A stretch of DNA of 64,000 bases from Protula sp. h YS-2021 (GCA_949752745.1 OX457029.1:18494615-18558614); one strand, 5' to 3'; positions 37,549 to 47,739 are shown, numbered from the stretch's first letter. Notes: a model not told the origin generated them from the sequence alone. Translations and numbers: made by a program.

Positions 37549-38460
37549 TCACCTGCCATCGCTTCCCCTGCCGCCGCTTCCCCTGCCTCTGCCTCTGCCG
37601 CTGCCGTCATCCTCCCTACAGCCAGCCTCACCCCTGAGCGCCGCTACCGCGGCCCTGTTTGACTTGAAACTTCTGCCCAGAGCGTTACAATAATGATATT
37701 CCGGATGCATAGCGTCTGGGCATTTCTGCTCGTGCGCTCTCATAGAGGCTCCTGCCGGAATTCCGAAATGGCAGAAGTCGCAGTACTTCACATTATCAGC
37801 CGTATCCAAGAGCTGCACGATCTCCTGGAGTGTTGACTCTTTGCTAGAGCCGTCCTCCTGTTTCAAGTCAAACAGTTCCGTGGTGCGGTCATAATTGGAA
37901 GGCGACTGCATGAGGCTGAAGTCGATCGTGGGGATCTCCGAAATACTGGCGACAGCAGCTGCTAGCTCATCCTCAGGAGCTGGTGATGGACTGTCCGGCC
38001 TTGTAACGGTGGCGCTGGGTATACGCCGCCTCACTGTAACTTGTGCCGCCGGCACCTTCCGGACAGTCACATCAGCTTCCCTCGGACTTGCTTTCAGCGG
38101 AGTCGTCATCGTCGACGCTGAGGCTTTCGCTGGAGTCGCTGCCGTCATCGTCGACGCCGTGGCTTCGGCAGGAGTCGCTTTGGCAGGAGTCGGTCTGGCA
38201 GGAGTCGGTCTGGCTGGCCTTGCTTCCTGGCAGGGCGACGGGTCCCGGAACCTCTCAGGCGACAGCTCCCTCAATCTCTTGTGGCCTTCCCCCGCCACCC
38301 TGCCAAACCGGTTGTACTCCTGCTGTGGTATGACCCTCAGAAAATCCCTCCACTTCTTAAACAGAAACGTGTGGTAGTCGATAAAGATTTCCTCGAATAG
38401 ATCCACATCTTTATCCGTAAGATAATATCTCTGGCGACGCTTAGCACAGAAGAACTCTTC
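37549..38460 (-). CDS. Accessory protein, Pro/Ala-rich with Cys/His C-terminus; unknown family
   Basis: About 300 codons open from about 38460; no in-frame ATG is seen and an ATG at about 38472 is in another frame, so the 5' end may be damaged. The N-terminus is hydrophobic and aromatic (DLFEEIFIDYHTFLFKKW). A middle region has TPA(R/K)/ATP repeats, followed by a Cys/His segment (CDFCHFGIPAGASMRAHEQKC) of C2HC zinc type and a Gly/Arg-rich tail. GC content is clearly higher than in neighbouring genes. Transcribed outward, toward the left TIR. I do not recognise it. Confidence 0.5.
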   Translation of the reverse strand, partial: EEFFCAKRRQRYYLTDKDVDLFEEIFIDYHTFLFKKWRDFLRVIPQQEYNRFGRVAGEGHKRLRELSPERFRDPSPCQEARPARPTPARPTPAKATPAEATASTMTAATPAKASASTMTTPLKASPREADVTVRKVPAAQVTVRRRIPSATVTRPDSPSPAPEDELAAAVASISEIPTIDFSLMQSPSNYDRTTELFDLKQEDGSSKESTLQEIVQLLDTADNVKYCDFCHFGIPAGASMRAHEQKCPDAMHPEYHYCNALGRSFKSNRAAVAALRGEAGCREDDGSGRGRGRGSGGRGSDGR

Positions 38461-38519
38461 TTATACTGCATTGTGATGTTGACTTCTGAACGGTCAAAAG
38501 CAGACTGACTGCATAGAGT

Positions 38520-38764
38520 GCGAGGCTGCTATTATAAAGGGACCCCCCCCCCCCCGCCAATCGACCTTTAGCCATACACTACGATAGCTGGTCGACAGGC
38601 GCCCACCCCCCCCCCCCCCGCCAGCCGACCTAGTCGACAGCCCCCCCCCCCTGCCAGCGGACCTGGCCTCCCCCAGCCGATCGACTTTTAAGCCACTGGC
38701 TCACCGACAGTAGTATAAAAAGGTCCATTCGACACCCCTATGGCCATTGCATTGCAAAACCATC
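38520..38764. promoter_or_regulatory. Bidirectional promoter with poly(C)/GTCGAC modules (left)
   Basis: Lies between the divergent genes ending at 37549 and starting at 38765. It has three or four C10-C15 tracts, each beside a (G)TCGAC-containing word (CCTAGTCGACAGCCCCC). A TATA box AGTATAAAAAGG lies at about 38712 before the plus-strand gene. The same module type occurs at 48180-48345 and 55280-55445. Confidence 0.6.
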
Positions 38765-39298
38765 ATGGAGACGTCTCGAAAAGCAACAACGGCTAGCAAC
38801 ATGGAAATTGATAGCCTGTTCAGCAATGAAACAAATTCTTTTACAGATGCAGTTTTAACTGCAGAGGAGACTGTTGCCTTCCTAAGTACACTGGCCGAAG
38901 CTGAAAAAGCCTTGGAGGAAGCATTAGGGGCTCCGTCAGACGTGTCTACAGTACAGCAGAGAAAGCCTGAGGAAGCGTTAGATACTCCGCCAGTACAGAA
39001 AACAATGCTCGATCCTGAGGGATCTGACTACCCGTTCTGGGTTGCAAATGCGCTTGAAAACAGTAGCGCCAAGCCACTTAGCACAAAGTTACAGGCGCAT
39101 CTAGAGCATTTTGAGGAAGAAGAAGTGGTCATGTCAAGCGATGACAACAACGACGACAATGACGACAACGACGACGATGACGACAGCGACGACGATGACA
39201 AGCAGCTCAAATCTAAATTTGAATTAAGTAAAATTATTGCTGTTACTGAGGAAGACGTCACGCTGTTGAAACTTTCAGGCAGTGATTCCTCTGATTGA
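38765..39298 (+). CDS. Acidic protein, 177 aa
   Basis: ATG at 38765, about 50 bp after a TATA box. It is acidic throughout, with a near-pure Asp tract at residues of about 127-149 (DDNDDNDDDDDSDDDD) followed by a short basic/hydrophobic segment. The N-terminal half has repeated EEALG/EEALDTPP phrases. The family is unknown; acidic tracts of this kind occur in histone chaperones and DNA-mimic proteins, which is only a compositional analogy. Confidence 0.6.
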   Translation: METSRKATTASNMEIDSLFSNETNSFTDAVLTAEETVAFLSTLAEAEKALEEALGAPSDVSTVQQRKPEEALDTPPVQKTMLDPEGSDYPFWVANALENSSAKPLSTKLQAHLEHFEEEEVVMSSDDNNDDNDDNDDDDDSDDDDKQLKSKFELSKIIAVTEEDVTLLKLSGSDSSD

Positions 39299-39353
39299 TT
39301 TCAACATTTTATAGCGTTTATGTGAAGAAGGCTTTTTCGACCAACACACATAC

Positions 39354-39821
39354 ATGTACATAACGGAAGAAGTGAACACTGTCATTCAGCTTATCTACAT
39401 GCTAGAAGGAAACCTAAAGCATCTTCCCGCGTCAGAGCCACAGTTCTCCGAAGCCATGACCCGACGTTTCGTTCAACTTATTAGAAGTCTTCATGAGGAA
39501 CTTTTTAAGACTTTATGTCTACCGGCGCCAAAGTGTGTTGATGAGGATCGCGATTCCAAATGTGCAAAGGTCATGCTACATGGCTTCAAGTATCTTGAAG
39601 AACGTATTAAGGTGTATGATATGATGGCCTACCTCTATGAAAAAGGACATTTCACCATGCCAATGCTCTTTCAATGGATAATTGGGAGTCGCAAACGAGG
39701 AGACTTTTTAGTGATCGTCATGAGACAATCTCTAACAGAAGGTTTGCCAACAGCCTTTCTGGACTGTTTCATCGAGATCACTCCGCGATTTTGCAAACAT
39801 CTCATGAAAACATACATGTAA
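39354..39821 (+). CDS. Hypothetical helical protein, 155 aa
   Basis: ATG at 39354, stop at 39821. Mostly alpha-helical by pattern (NTVIQLIYMLEGNLKHL, KVMLHGFKYLEERIKVYDMM). No signal peptide and no clear transmembrane helix. I looked for BH1/BH2 signatures because of size and helicity and did not find them. Function unknown. It lies in the early-like left gene block. Confidence 0.55.
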   Translation: MYITEEVNTVIQLIYMLEGNLKHLPASEPQFSEAMTRRFVQLIRSLHEELFKTLCLPAPKCVDEDRDSKCAKVMLHGFKYLEERIKVYDMMAYLYEKGHFTMPMLFQWIIGSRKRGDFLVIVMRQSLTEGLPTAFLDCFIEITPRFCKHLMKTYM

Positions 39822-39825
39822 TATC

Positions 39826-39834
39826 CATATAAAA
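39826..39834 (+). promoter_or_regulatory. TATA box
   Basis: ATATAAAAG, 45-50 bp upstream of the ATG at 39879. The same TATAAAAGG(G) form precedes polB in both elements and the 59799 gene. Confidence 0.55.
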
Positions 39835-39878
39835 GGAGTGAGATGTCAAGTGCAATCATCATTATTCAACGCGCAGCC

Positions 39879-40499
39879 ATGGAGAAGACAAGCAGCTTTA
39901 ATATTAGTGCAAACTTAACCATTACTGTGGAGCATGGACAATTTGGATTATTTATTCGAATCAAACGTGGAGAGAGATGGCTTGTTTTATCACCATCCTT
40001 GTGGAAGATTGTGTGTCTGAACTTAACAAGATTACGCGACATTGGCTTCAAACTGTACTTAACGCAAACGAAGTGGCTTGAAGTCATTTCATACTTGGAT
40101 ATGCGCTATGTGAGATTTGTGCAAACATCACTGTTTGAAGGGAAAGAATACAAGTATTACATCAACATGAATGATGGTGAATGGGAGACATTGCTTCAGG
40201 AGATGGATAGCATCAACTCAACCTTATTGCCATGTACGGAATGTCATGGCAAGAAAACTTCTATCAAGCTCCAGAAGGACAATCGGATGAAAGTGTCAAA
40301 GTTATCCAAGAAAAGACTGGCTGAAGTTCAGTTGGAGAATATGGATGTGCAAAATCAACTTGGACTTACCTGTGAATATTGTGGTGCTTACGGATATGCT
40401 GAGGATTATCATTGTCACTGCCACAAGTACAATTGCAAGTTGTGTGAACCAGACAACTTCTGCAACAAGTGCGGCTCACTAACTGTTTCTGTGGAGTAA
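39879..40499 (+). CDS. Tandem PC4-like segments with C-terminal zinc-binding region
   Basis: The start at 39879 is chosen for its strong context GCAGCCATGG and its distance from the TATA box; the earlier ATG at 39843 is too close. Residues of about 5-110 contain two beta-rich segments, each ending with a (L/I)xLxxxxW helix (RWLVLSPSLWKIV; YKYYINMNDGEWETLL), as in the PC4-like small genes of element 2. The C-terminus has paired Cys/His clusters (CTECHGKK; CEYCGAYGYAEDYHCHCH; CKLC..CNKC), probably binding zinc. Inference: single-stranded-DNA- or transcription-related accessory protein. Confidence 0.5.
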   Translation: MEKTSSFNISANLTITVEHGQFGLFIRIKRGERWLVLSPSLWKIVCLNLTRLRDIGFKLYLTQTKWLEVISYLDMRYVRFVQTSLFEGKEYKYYINMNDGEWETLLQEMDSINSTLLPCTECHGKKTSIKLQKDNRMKVSKLSKKRLAEVQLENMDVQNQLGLTCEYCGAYGYAEDYHCHCHKYNCKLCEPDNFCNKCGSLTVSVE

Positions 40500-40563
40500 G
40501 ACTGAGAGTCATTTGCTTACCAGCCGCCATAGTGTGCAGACGTGTTATATGGACATGTGAAAG

Positions 40564-40848
40564 ATGGATGCAGAAACGTGTTTGAAGGAGAAGTATGTGG
40601 ACTACATGATAAGTGAACTGGCACGTTTTGGATCTATTCAACAACTGCAGCATTTTGACATTTATTGGGAACTTGCTCATTCGATGTTGAACGTACCAAA
40701 CTTACGCGAGGATTTCATCAAAGAGTGTGTTTTTTCAAAAATTGACGGAGCTGAGGAGTTTGATGTGGAAGCAGCATATCACTTCGCTCGATTTGATCCA
40801 ACACTGTTTGATAAAGTGAGAGAGTGGTTAATCTACATTGCAGTATAA
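40564..40848 (+). CDS. Hypothetical helical protein, 94 aa
   Basis: ATG at 40564; the stop TAA overlaps the next ATG (TAATG at 40846-40850). Predicted helical, no known motif (AETCLKEKYVDYMISELARF .. KVREWLIYIAV). Its C-terminal WLIYI phrase recurs in the next gene (SSWLIYIEDQW), so the two may be paralogues. Confidence 0.5.
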   Translation: MDAETCLKEKYVDYMISELARFGSIQQLQHFDIYWELAHSMLNVPNLREDFIKECVFSKIDGAEEFDVEAAYHFARFDPTLFDKVREWLIYIAV

Positions 40849-41178
40849 TGGCAGACATTACATTGAGACAATATATTGTGCAAAAAACATATTGTGAAGA
40901 AATGTTATTAGCTGTAAAAAAGTTTGCATGTTTAGTATGTCCTGCTTGTCAAAATAAAGAGTGTTTAGAACATGTGTCATTCTACATGTGTCTATACATA
41001 TTGGAATGAAGCTAAATATTACATTCATTTAGATAAAGTGTTAGATAATGCAAATCAACGTTGTGAAAAATATGGTGTAGATGCTATCACATTTTATGAC
41101 TTAAGTAGTTGGTTAATATACATTGAAGATCAATGGACTCCAATTATTCACACCATTGTATCAATACTTGATTTGTAA
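40848..41178 (+). pseudogene. Hypothetical protein, frameshifted
   Basis: Opens at 40848 and stops at 41009, while a downstream frame (about 40972-41178) continues with related helical text ending WTPIIHTIVSILDL. A small indel near 40.97-41.00 kb probably split one gene of about 110 codons. It has a CPACQNKEC cluster. Function unknown. Confidence 0.45.
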
Positions 41179-41283
41179 GATATGTTGATAAAATAAAATT
41201 TAAGATGTGTTGATAAAATGCAAGATATGTTGATAAAATAAAATGCAAGATATGTTAACAAGTGTTGATCATTTAGTGTTAAC

Positions 41284-42385
41284 ATGTCGACGTGGAAAGA
41301 CTACTTAACCAATATTTACGTTAAACCTGGTCAACCCTTGGCATTTGCTGGTCCTTACAAACTTTATCACATATTAAAAAAAAAACATGATCAACCAGTC
41401 ACTCATTCACAAGTGAAGAAATGGTTACAGGATCAAGATGCCTTCAGTTTACTACAACCTGTAAAATACAGGTTTAAAAGGCAACATGTCATTACACGTG
41501 GAATTCATGACATGTGGGATATTGATTTAGCTGACATTGGAAACATAGCTTCCTATAATGATGACACCCACTTTTTATTGGTTGTCATTGATGTGTTTTC
41601 CAAATATTTATGGGTGCAACCAATGCCTAATAAATCACATACCAGCGTCATAGAAGCCTTTCAAAAGATTTTTCATGAAACACAACGAAGAACACGAACT
41701 CTAAGGTCAGATAAAGGAACTGAATTTAAAAACAGATGGGTAAAAGCATTTTTAAAGAAGGAGGGAATACATGCCTATACGACAAAGAATGAAACCAAAG
41801 CCAACTTTGTTGAGAACGTCACTCGTACTCTAAAGGGAATGATGTATCGATATTCCTACATAATCATATGGACGATATATGGACATCCTTCCAGACTTAG
41901 TGTAAAATTACAACCATAGATCTCATGGCTCCCTCCCTAATAAGTATGTTCCTGCAGATATTCGTAAAGACATAGAATCGAAAGTGTGGAAGTATATGTA
42001 TGTAGACAAATTGAAATTAAAACCAAAGAAGAAAAAACCCTACAAATTTAAAATTGGTGATCAGGTTCGCATTTCTCACATGAAATATGTATTTCAACGG
42101 GATTATCATATAAAGTGGACGCAAGAAGTCTTCATTATCACACATCGTTGTAAGAAGCAAGGAATACACTTGTATCGTGTGAAAGACTTTTCGGATGAAG
42201 ATATTGATGGATATTTCTATGAAGAAGAACTGCAGAAAGTGACAAAAGATATTGAATCAGTCTACAGAATTGAAAAGGTCTTGAAAACACGAAAAGGACG
42301 AGGTGTTAAAGAATTATTTGTGAAGTGGTTAGGTTGGCCAAAGAAGTTTAACAGTTGGGTGAAAGAAACAGATATTCGAAAATAA
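41284..42385 (+). pseudogene. Maverick integrase with C-terminal chromodomain, frameshifted
   Basis: Retroviral-type (rve) integrase. The first part (41284-41919) has the D-D-E residues in WDIDLAD, LRSDKGTEF and KANFVENVTRTLK. The frame is lost after the DDE core near 41.85-41.92 kb. The second part (about 41930-42385) has the basic C-terminal region and a chromodomain (YRIEKVLKTRKGRG .. LFVKWLGWPKKFNSWV), which targets chromatin in many elements. At least two frame changes separate the parts. It would insert the element, giving 6-bp duplications. Confidence 0.85.
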
Positions 42386-43041
42386 AGCATCCATTCACAT
42401 GTTTGGTCTCTGGACCTACAGGCAGTGGTAAAACTTCTCTATTTAGAGAAATTCTAGAACAAAAGTTAATTAAACCCTTTCCAAAAACCATTTTATGGCT
42501 CTATGCAGCAGATCAGCCTTTGTATAAGGGAATGAAAGGTGTCGAATTTTACCAAGGCATTCCAGATAACATTGAAGAGCGTTTTAACCCGAAAAAACCA
42601 CACTTACTCATCATTGATGACTTAATGACCAAATGTTATAGTGATGAGCGTATGACACGTCTCTGTAGTGTTGGCAGCAGTCATCAAAATCTAAGCATTA
42701 TTTTTATTGTGCATAATTTGTTCCATCATGGTAGAGAAATGCGAAATATTAGTTTGAATACACATTACATCATTCTGTTTAAAAATCCTAGAGACAGTCA
42801 ACAAATAAGTACATTAGCGCGACAAATGTATCCTGGAAAATCTCAATTTCTCATAGAAGCCTATCAAGATGCTACCAGCAAACCTCATAGCTATTTATTC
42901 ATTGATTTGAAGCTGAAGACAAATGATCAACTACGTATTCGTACAGGCATTTTACCAAAAGATACACATTACGTATATGTTGATAAGGTAGCGTATAAAC
43001 AAGAACCAAGTCACTTAACCATTCGCAGCCAAGATGTCTAA
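42382..43041 (+). pseudogene. FtsK/HerA-type DNA-packaging ATPase, start codon lost
   Basis: Open frame with Walker A GPTGSGKTS and Walker B HLLIIDDLM and a downstream IFIVHNLFHHG segment. It is the genome-packaging ATPase of Mavericks and related viruses. The natural start appears to be an ATGA overlap with the integrase stop; here it reads ATAA (42382-42385), so the stop is kept and the ATG is gone. The body is unbroken for about 220 codons. It overlaps the next gene by 8 nt. Confidence 0.85.
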
Positions 43042-43360
43042 ACGTATTCAAGCGAATCAACCTTTTCTTCACTTGCTCGTACGCAGCGGGCCTAAACGAC
43101 GTAAAACCTTGTTACAACAAGCTACTAAAGAGGAATTAACTGGCTTGTTTGAAATTTGTTTGAATATATTGCGAAGACATTTACCCTTAAGCTCAAAAAG
43201 GTATAAGGTATTCAAGCGTGAACGTCATACCCTACGTACACTGGCAGATAAGAAGATATCACTTCGAAGAAAAAAGAAGTTGGTTAATCAGAAAGGAGGA
43301 TTTATTGGAGCTATTGCTAAATTTGCATTACTCTTGTTAGCCCAGTTGCGGTTAAAATGA
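43034..43360 (+). CDS. Small basic protein with Gly-hydrophobic tail (virion core candidate)
   Basis: 108 residues, very basic (KRYKVFKRERHTLRTLADKK, RRKKK), ending in KGGFIGAIAKFALLLLAQL, an amphipathic or membrane-active-looking tail. Small proteins of this type sit next to the ATPase in many invertebrate Mavericks and are compared with adenovirus core or membrane-lytic proteins; the comparison is inference. Its TGA overlaps the next ATG (ATGA at 43357-43360). Confidence 0.55.
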   Translation: MSKRIQANQPFLHLLVRSGPKRRKTLLQQATKEELTGLFEICLNILRRHLPLSSKRYKVFKRERHTLRTLADKKISLRRKKKLVNQKGGFIGAIAKFALLLLAQLRLK

Positions 43361-43948
43361 AACAGACTTTGAAAATGGTCCTCATTCCTGAATATGAATA
43401 TAAAATGTTGTTAGAAAAGAAGGGAAAAGATGTTGAAATCAAAACGAAAGTGAATAAACTTTTACGTCGGAAACGAACTCGTGAAAAAGCAATAGAAAAT
43501 GCCTCAAGTGCTTGGACGTCATTTACGAACAATTCAATCACAACAACAACGACAAAAGTCTGTTACAGCATCTAATGCAGAAAAATCAGAAAAGTCCCAA
43601 CAGTTTCTAAACCATGTTCAACCTATATATCATGTAAAACTAACACAACTTCTGGCAGAACTTAAGAAATATGGTACGAGATGGACAGATAAAAATTAAC
43701 TTGTTTTAAAAACGGGTACTGTCATTACAAATCCTAACATTATTGATTTGTTGAAAGAAGCATTGGTTGCTACAAAAAGTAAAGAACGACGAGAACCACC
43801 ACGTGGTTGGAAGCAGTTTATTGAGAAAATTGTAGACGCTAATATTCAAAAAACTGTTTTTGGCAAAAAGACAACTCGGGAAGATATTACAAAAGAGATA
43901 CAACAACGTCAACAAAGGTTGTTTCCAGAAGGATGGGAAAATTTTTAA
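43357..43948 (+). pseudogene. Conserved Maverick small gene, frameshifted
   Basis: Begins KMVLIPEYEYKMLLEKK, a start seen in genes at this position in invertebrate Mavericks (recollection, not searched). The text continues in other frames at 43499-43699 (SQQFLNHVQPIYHVKLTQLL) and 43748-43948 (PPRGWKQFIEKIVDANIQK), so at least two lesions divide it. Coiled-coil and helical character. Function unknown. Confidence 0.55.
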
Positions 43949-44142
43949 CATGGATTAAAGAGTTATGGTGTTGTTGTTGTAAAGAAAATGGAAATAAAAA
44001 TACTATTCCTGTAAAAATTAGGTGTGTTAGTGCTTGTTGTCAGGGAGAAGTAGTAGATACCAATGTAGATCATGTAGATAGCAATTTAGACAACAATGTA
44101 GATATCAATGTAGAGATTGAGGATGAAGAGTGTCAAACATGA
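43933..44142 (+). CDS. Small putative acylated membrane protein, 69 aa
   Basis: ATG at 43933 overlaps the previous gene by 16 nt. The N-terminus MGKFLTWIKELWCCCCKEN has Gly2 with Thr at position 6, a plausible N-myristoylation site, next to four consecutive cysteines, a plausible palmitoylation site. The rest is Asp/Asn-rich with VDxNVD-type repeats. Suggests a peripherally membrane-anchored virion or assembly protein. Not recognised by family. Confidence 0.5.
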   Translation: MGKFLTWIKELWCCCCKENGNKNTIPVKIRCVSACCQGEVVDTNVDHVDSNLDNNVDINVEIEDEECQT

Positions 44143-44196
44143 AGTAATGTATATACACATCTAGTCTATCTACATCACATAAACGATTTAGCTGTC

Positions 44197-44962
44197 ATGG
44201 AGTTAACAAGTTTTTACATTACTTTACCCAACAATGCTAGTATGAACTATTATCCCAACAACAAGACTTCGAATTATCAAATTCGTATGCCTCGAACCAT
44301 CTATCTGAACGGAAAATATGAAGTGGCATTAGCTGAAATTCAATATCCACATACATGGACAACCATGAGACATGGAATGGACTATTCTATTCAGTATCGA
44401 CAACAACCACTTATAGATTCTGTTCTTGACAGAATCAATATTCCTGATGGTTACTACAGATCCATACAAGAGATATGTCATGCAGTCAATGAAGAAGCGA
44501 CTAATTCTATGAAAGATGACCTTAAAGAAGCTATTCGGATAAAGTATGATAAGATTAGACGACGCGTTTTTTCTATTTCTAAATTATAACTTTGAAGTGT
44601 CATTCTCCGCTGGATAAGCCGAGATTTTAGGATTTATCCCAGATCAATGGTATACTGAAACGTGTACAACTGAATATAAAGCCGATGTGAAACAGGGATT
44701 TTATACACTTTATGTGTACTGTAGTATTTGTGAGCCACAAGTTGTTGGTGATTATTATGTTCCTTTGCTACGTTCTGTTGGAATACAAGGACATGATGGA
44801 GACATTATCATGAAAAGTTATGGGGAACCTCATTATGTTCCTGTCAACACATCCAAATTTGACGTGATAGAAATGAATATTAAGGACGACACAGGCTATA
44901 ATGTTTCATTTCAAACTGGAAAGATGTTCTGTAAACTTCATTTTCGACCAAAAGCATTATGA
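44197..44962 (+). pseudogene. Penton-like (single jelly-roll) minor capsid gene, broken
   Basis: Starts ELTSFYITLPNNASMNYYPN and contains GKYEVALAEIQYPHTW, a beta-rich capsid protein of the Maverick penton type. Compared with the element 2 copy it has an extra T in a T run near 44570, giving an early stop at 44587-44589, and a TTA-to-TAA change near 44618. The downstream half stays open to 44962. Its TGA overlaps the next ATG (ATGA). Confidence 0.75.
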
Positions 44963-45315
44963 AAGCATACACACACAATCCATCTATATATCGCAACCAT
45001 TTTCTTCGTCAAGTGGGTGGAGAATTACCAGGATTTAATGGAGCGCGAATACAATATGGAGATGGTATTGGTTCAATACTGTGATCATTGGCTCGCAAAG
45101 CTATTCCACTGCTTAAGACAGGGGCTAAAATCGTTGCACCACATCTTAAAAAGGCTCCAAAAGATATCGCGAAAGATGTTACAGGTCGAGTAGCACAACG
45201 TATGTTTGGTGGTGGGTTACGAGGACAAAAGAGAGCGAAACGAGCAAAACGTGTCAGAATGCGAAAGGCAGCTAAACGGATAACATCAACAAAACATCAG
45301 AAAGACATTTTTTAA
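44959..45315 (+). pseudogene. pX/pVI-like basic minor virion protein, nonsense-interrupted
   Basis: ATG at 44959. Starts MKAYTHNPSIYRNHFLRQ with a Gly/hydrophobic segment and a strongly basic C-terminus (RGQKRAKRAKRVRMRKAAKR). A GGA-to-TGA change near 45083 interrupts it after about 40 codons; the element 2 copy is open at that point. Adenovirus-like minor core or membrane-lytic protein by position and composition. Confidence 0.65.
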
Positions 45316-45317
45316 TC

Positions 45318-45352
45318 ATGTCTTTAATTCATAATCATTCTTGGTACAGTTG
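45318..45352 (+). pseudogene. Major capsid gene stub at the deletion junction
   Basis: An ATG at 45318 begins SLIHNHS in the same context as the element 2 major capsid gene. Within about a dozen codons the sequence switches at about 45352 to inverted polB sequence (GGTACAGTTGAATG). Only the first codons of the capsid gene survive. Confidence 0.6.
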
Positions 45353-47613
45353 AATGTATCCCACACCTTCTGCGCATGCGCATAATCCTCATCGCTAATG
45401 TCCTCTTCGCTAAGCTGACTATAAAACTTGTCCTTTGATGGTAGCTGTGTTTCAGCAAACTTGGATGGTTCGTCCACGTAATCGTAGGGGTACACTCCCT
45501 TTCTCAGCAACAAATCTTGTTGGTCACTATCGTGAATGTGAGAGGCCATGCTGTAGAAGTTATCTTTCCCTTCTGCTGCAAGGTTGGATACCAACTTCTG
45601 TAGAGAGGTACTCATGAACTAAAAGCTGTCTGTAAATTTCAGATTGCTCATGGTGAATGCAATATATTTCTCAATGGTGTTGGGAATGACTGTAATCGTT
45701 TTACCTTTGAATTTCCCAATTTTCTCCACGATAAGGTGACTGTCATACCCTCGCAAATTGTGGAAAAACATGGGAATGATAAAAGAATCTTTATCCTCTT
45801 GCTTATCCTTTCTAAGTCGGAATTGTAAGTTGCATTCACTATGTGCATCTCCACGATACTTGCCATTGATGTGATCATGATCTCTCACACGATCTGCTCC
45901 TAGAGGTTCATGACAAATGTAGCAATCAACAGCGTTCTTGAAATTCTCTTTGTCTTCACGAGTCATCACCATTTCCTTTGGCCGCTCTAAACCACGTACA
46001 ATACGATCACGTTCATTCACCATATGGTCTAAAAAGACTTTCACAGCATTGTCTCCTCGATACATGACTGGTGCACGTGTGTCGTACTGGCTCACAACCA
46101 CATAGGCAAAGCTGTTTGGACGATGATGTTGATACTTGTCCCCTTCTTCATGCCTTTGCGTGAAACATTCAAAGTCGGCATAAATCACAAAAGGTGTTCG
46201 CTGTTGTTTAGCTACATTCTTGAACTTGATGAAGGGTTCCTTGGGAAATGATAAACGTTGTGCTCCATTCTTGTCACACACTTCACGATGTTTATCTAAA
46301 AGATCTTGTCGTACAAACCCATGAAGACAGTTGAAACAATAAAAATATGCACACTTATGCTTTGATCGATAACACATAAGTCTGCTGAAATTCTTGATGA
46401 GGCAGTAATGCCTTTTCTTGTCATTGCTAATTAAAAGTAAGTTGATTTCTCTCGCACTGGTGTTTCGACTCAGTTGTATCGGAACAACTACATCATGTTC
46501 ATATCCAAACACGTTGATGGACACATCGATCTCCTTTTCAAACTTTGGAATGTCCGTAATCGGTGTTGGAAATGTCATACCCTCTACCTTTAATTCCTTC
46601 TCAAATGGTTTGTAATGATTCACGCGATTTGGATTTCTGTCATGAGGGTGAACGTACGCCAATACTGACCATAAGAAACACTTGTTGTCAGCATTCTTAA
46701 TGTTTATCGCACCTTCTGTTTTCTTCACTTTCTTCGGCAGTGGAATAAAACTACTCGCTTCCAGTGGCGCTGACGTAGCTGTATGTACTTCAATGTACAG
46801 TATGTTATCCAATACCCAGCCAGAACCTTGTCGCTCATGTTCATCAAACTTAGTAAACAATTCTTTATAGGCTTCTGGCAAGTCCTGCTCAATATCCGCT
46901 GGATTGTATGCTGTATATGTTGGACTGCTGATGAAGGCATTATCCACTTGTTCTATCATAACACCTTCTGCATTCGCCGTCAGTTTCTTGAAGCGCGCAT
47001 GCACGACAATGTACCATTTAATTCCATGGTTTAAGGTCTCCAACAAATGTGTCTTGATACGGTTCTCTTGCTGTCGCATTTCAAGCAGTAAATCCGATCC
47101 ATCCTCAGACTCAAACCGTTTTTCCTGCGCGTTTTCACCAAGACTAACGATTCTACCTCTCCCTACTTGTCTGTCTTTTGTTTCTTTGAAACATGTTCTT
47201 CATGAGGCACATTTTCCATCTTAGCTGGTATGCATGCATGTACCTCATAAGTATCCATAGATGGAAATTCTACATTGCATTACGTACACTGAACTGGACC
47301 GTATGGCCAAATGTCATCTTCTTCCATCTTTTGTCTCTTTGCACCTTTCATCTCAGCTTTACTACATGTATGTGTCTCATAAGTATCCATAGATGGAAAT
47401 TCTACATTGCATTCCGTGCACTGAACTGGACCGTATGGCCAAATGTCATCTTCTTCCATCTTTCGTCTCTTTGATCCTACATGTATGTGTCTCATAAGTA
47501 TCCATATATGGAAATTCCACATTGCATTCCATACACTTAACTGGACCGTATGGCCAAATGTCATCTTCCATCTTTTGTCTCTTTGCTCCTTTCCCATGCT
47601 CTTCACGTTTCAT
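45353..47613 (-). pseudogene. Protein-primed DNA polymerase B, 5' two-thirds, broken
   Basis: ATG at 47613. The N-terminus has three C2H2-like units (CxECNVEFP.MDTYETHTC) separated by KRQKMEEDDIWPYG. Then a region with KCFLWSVLAYVHPHD and HYCLIKNF, an exonuclease I motif (YADFECF), an endonuclease-VII-like CYICHEPLG..RDHDHINGKYRG zinc site and an exonuclease II motif (NLRGYDSH). Lesions: frame changes near 47.48 and 47.19 kb, a stop in the third C2H2 unit near 47283, and CAG-to-TAG near 45617. The polymerase domain (motifs A-C) is absent through deletion. Confidence 0.85.
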
Positions 47614-47739
47614 CTTAGCTGGTTGTTGTTGTTACGTCAACTGCTGAAACTGAAATGCTGAAATGTAATCTCAGACATCCCCCTTTTATACACACTCATA
47701 CATAGACAGAATTTGCCTTTTTATTTCACAACAGAGGAT

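Noticed and set aside
38747..38764. Earlier non-ATG start for the acidic protein
   Set aside because: The ATG at 38765 fits the TATA-box spacing and needs no unusual initiation.
39028..39261. Ser/Leu-rich minus-strand frame
   Set aside because: Shadow of the Asp-tract coding sequence on the other strand.
39354..39821. Bcl-2-like protein
   Set aside because: Size and helicity fit, but no BH1 or BH2 signature could be found.
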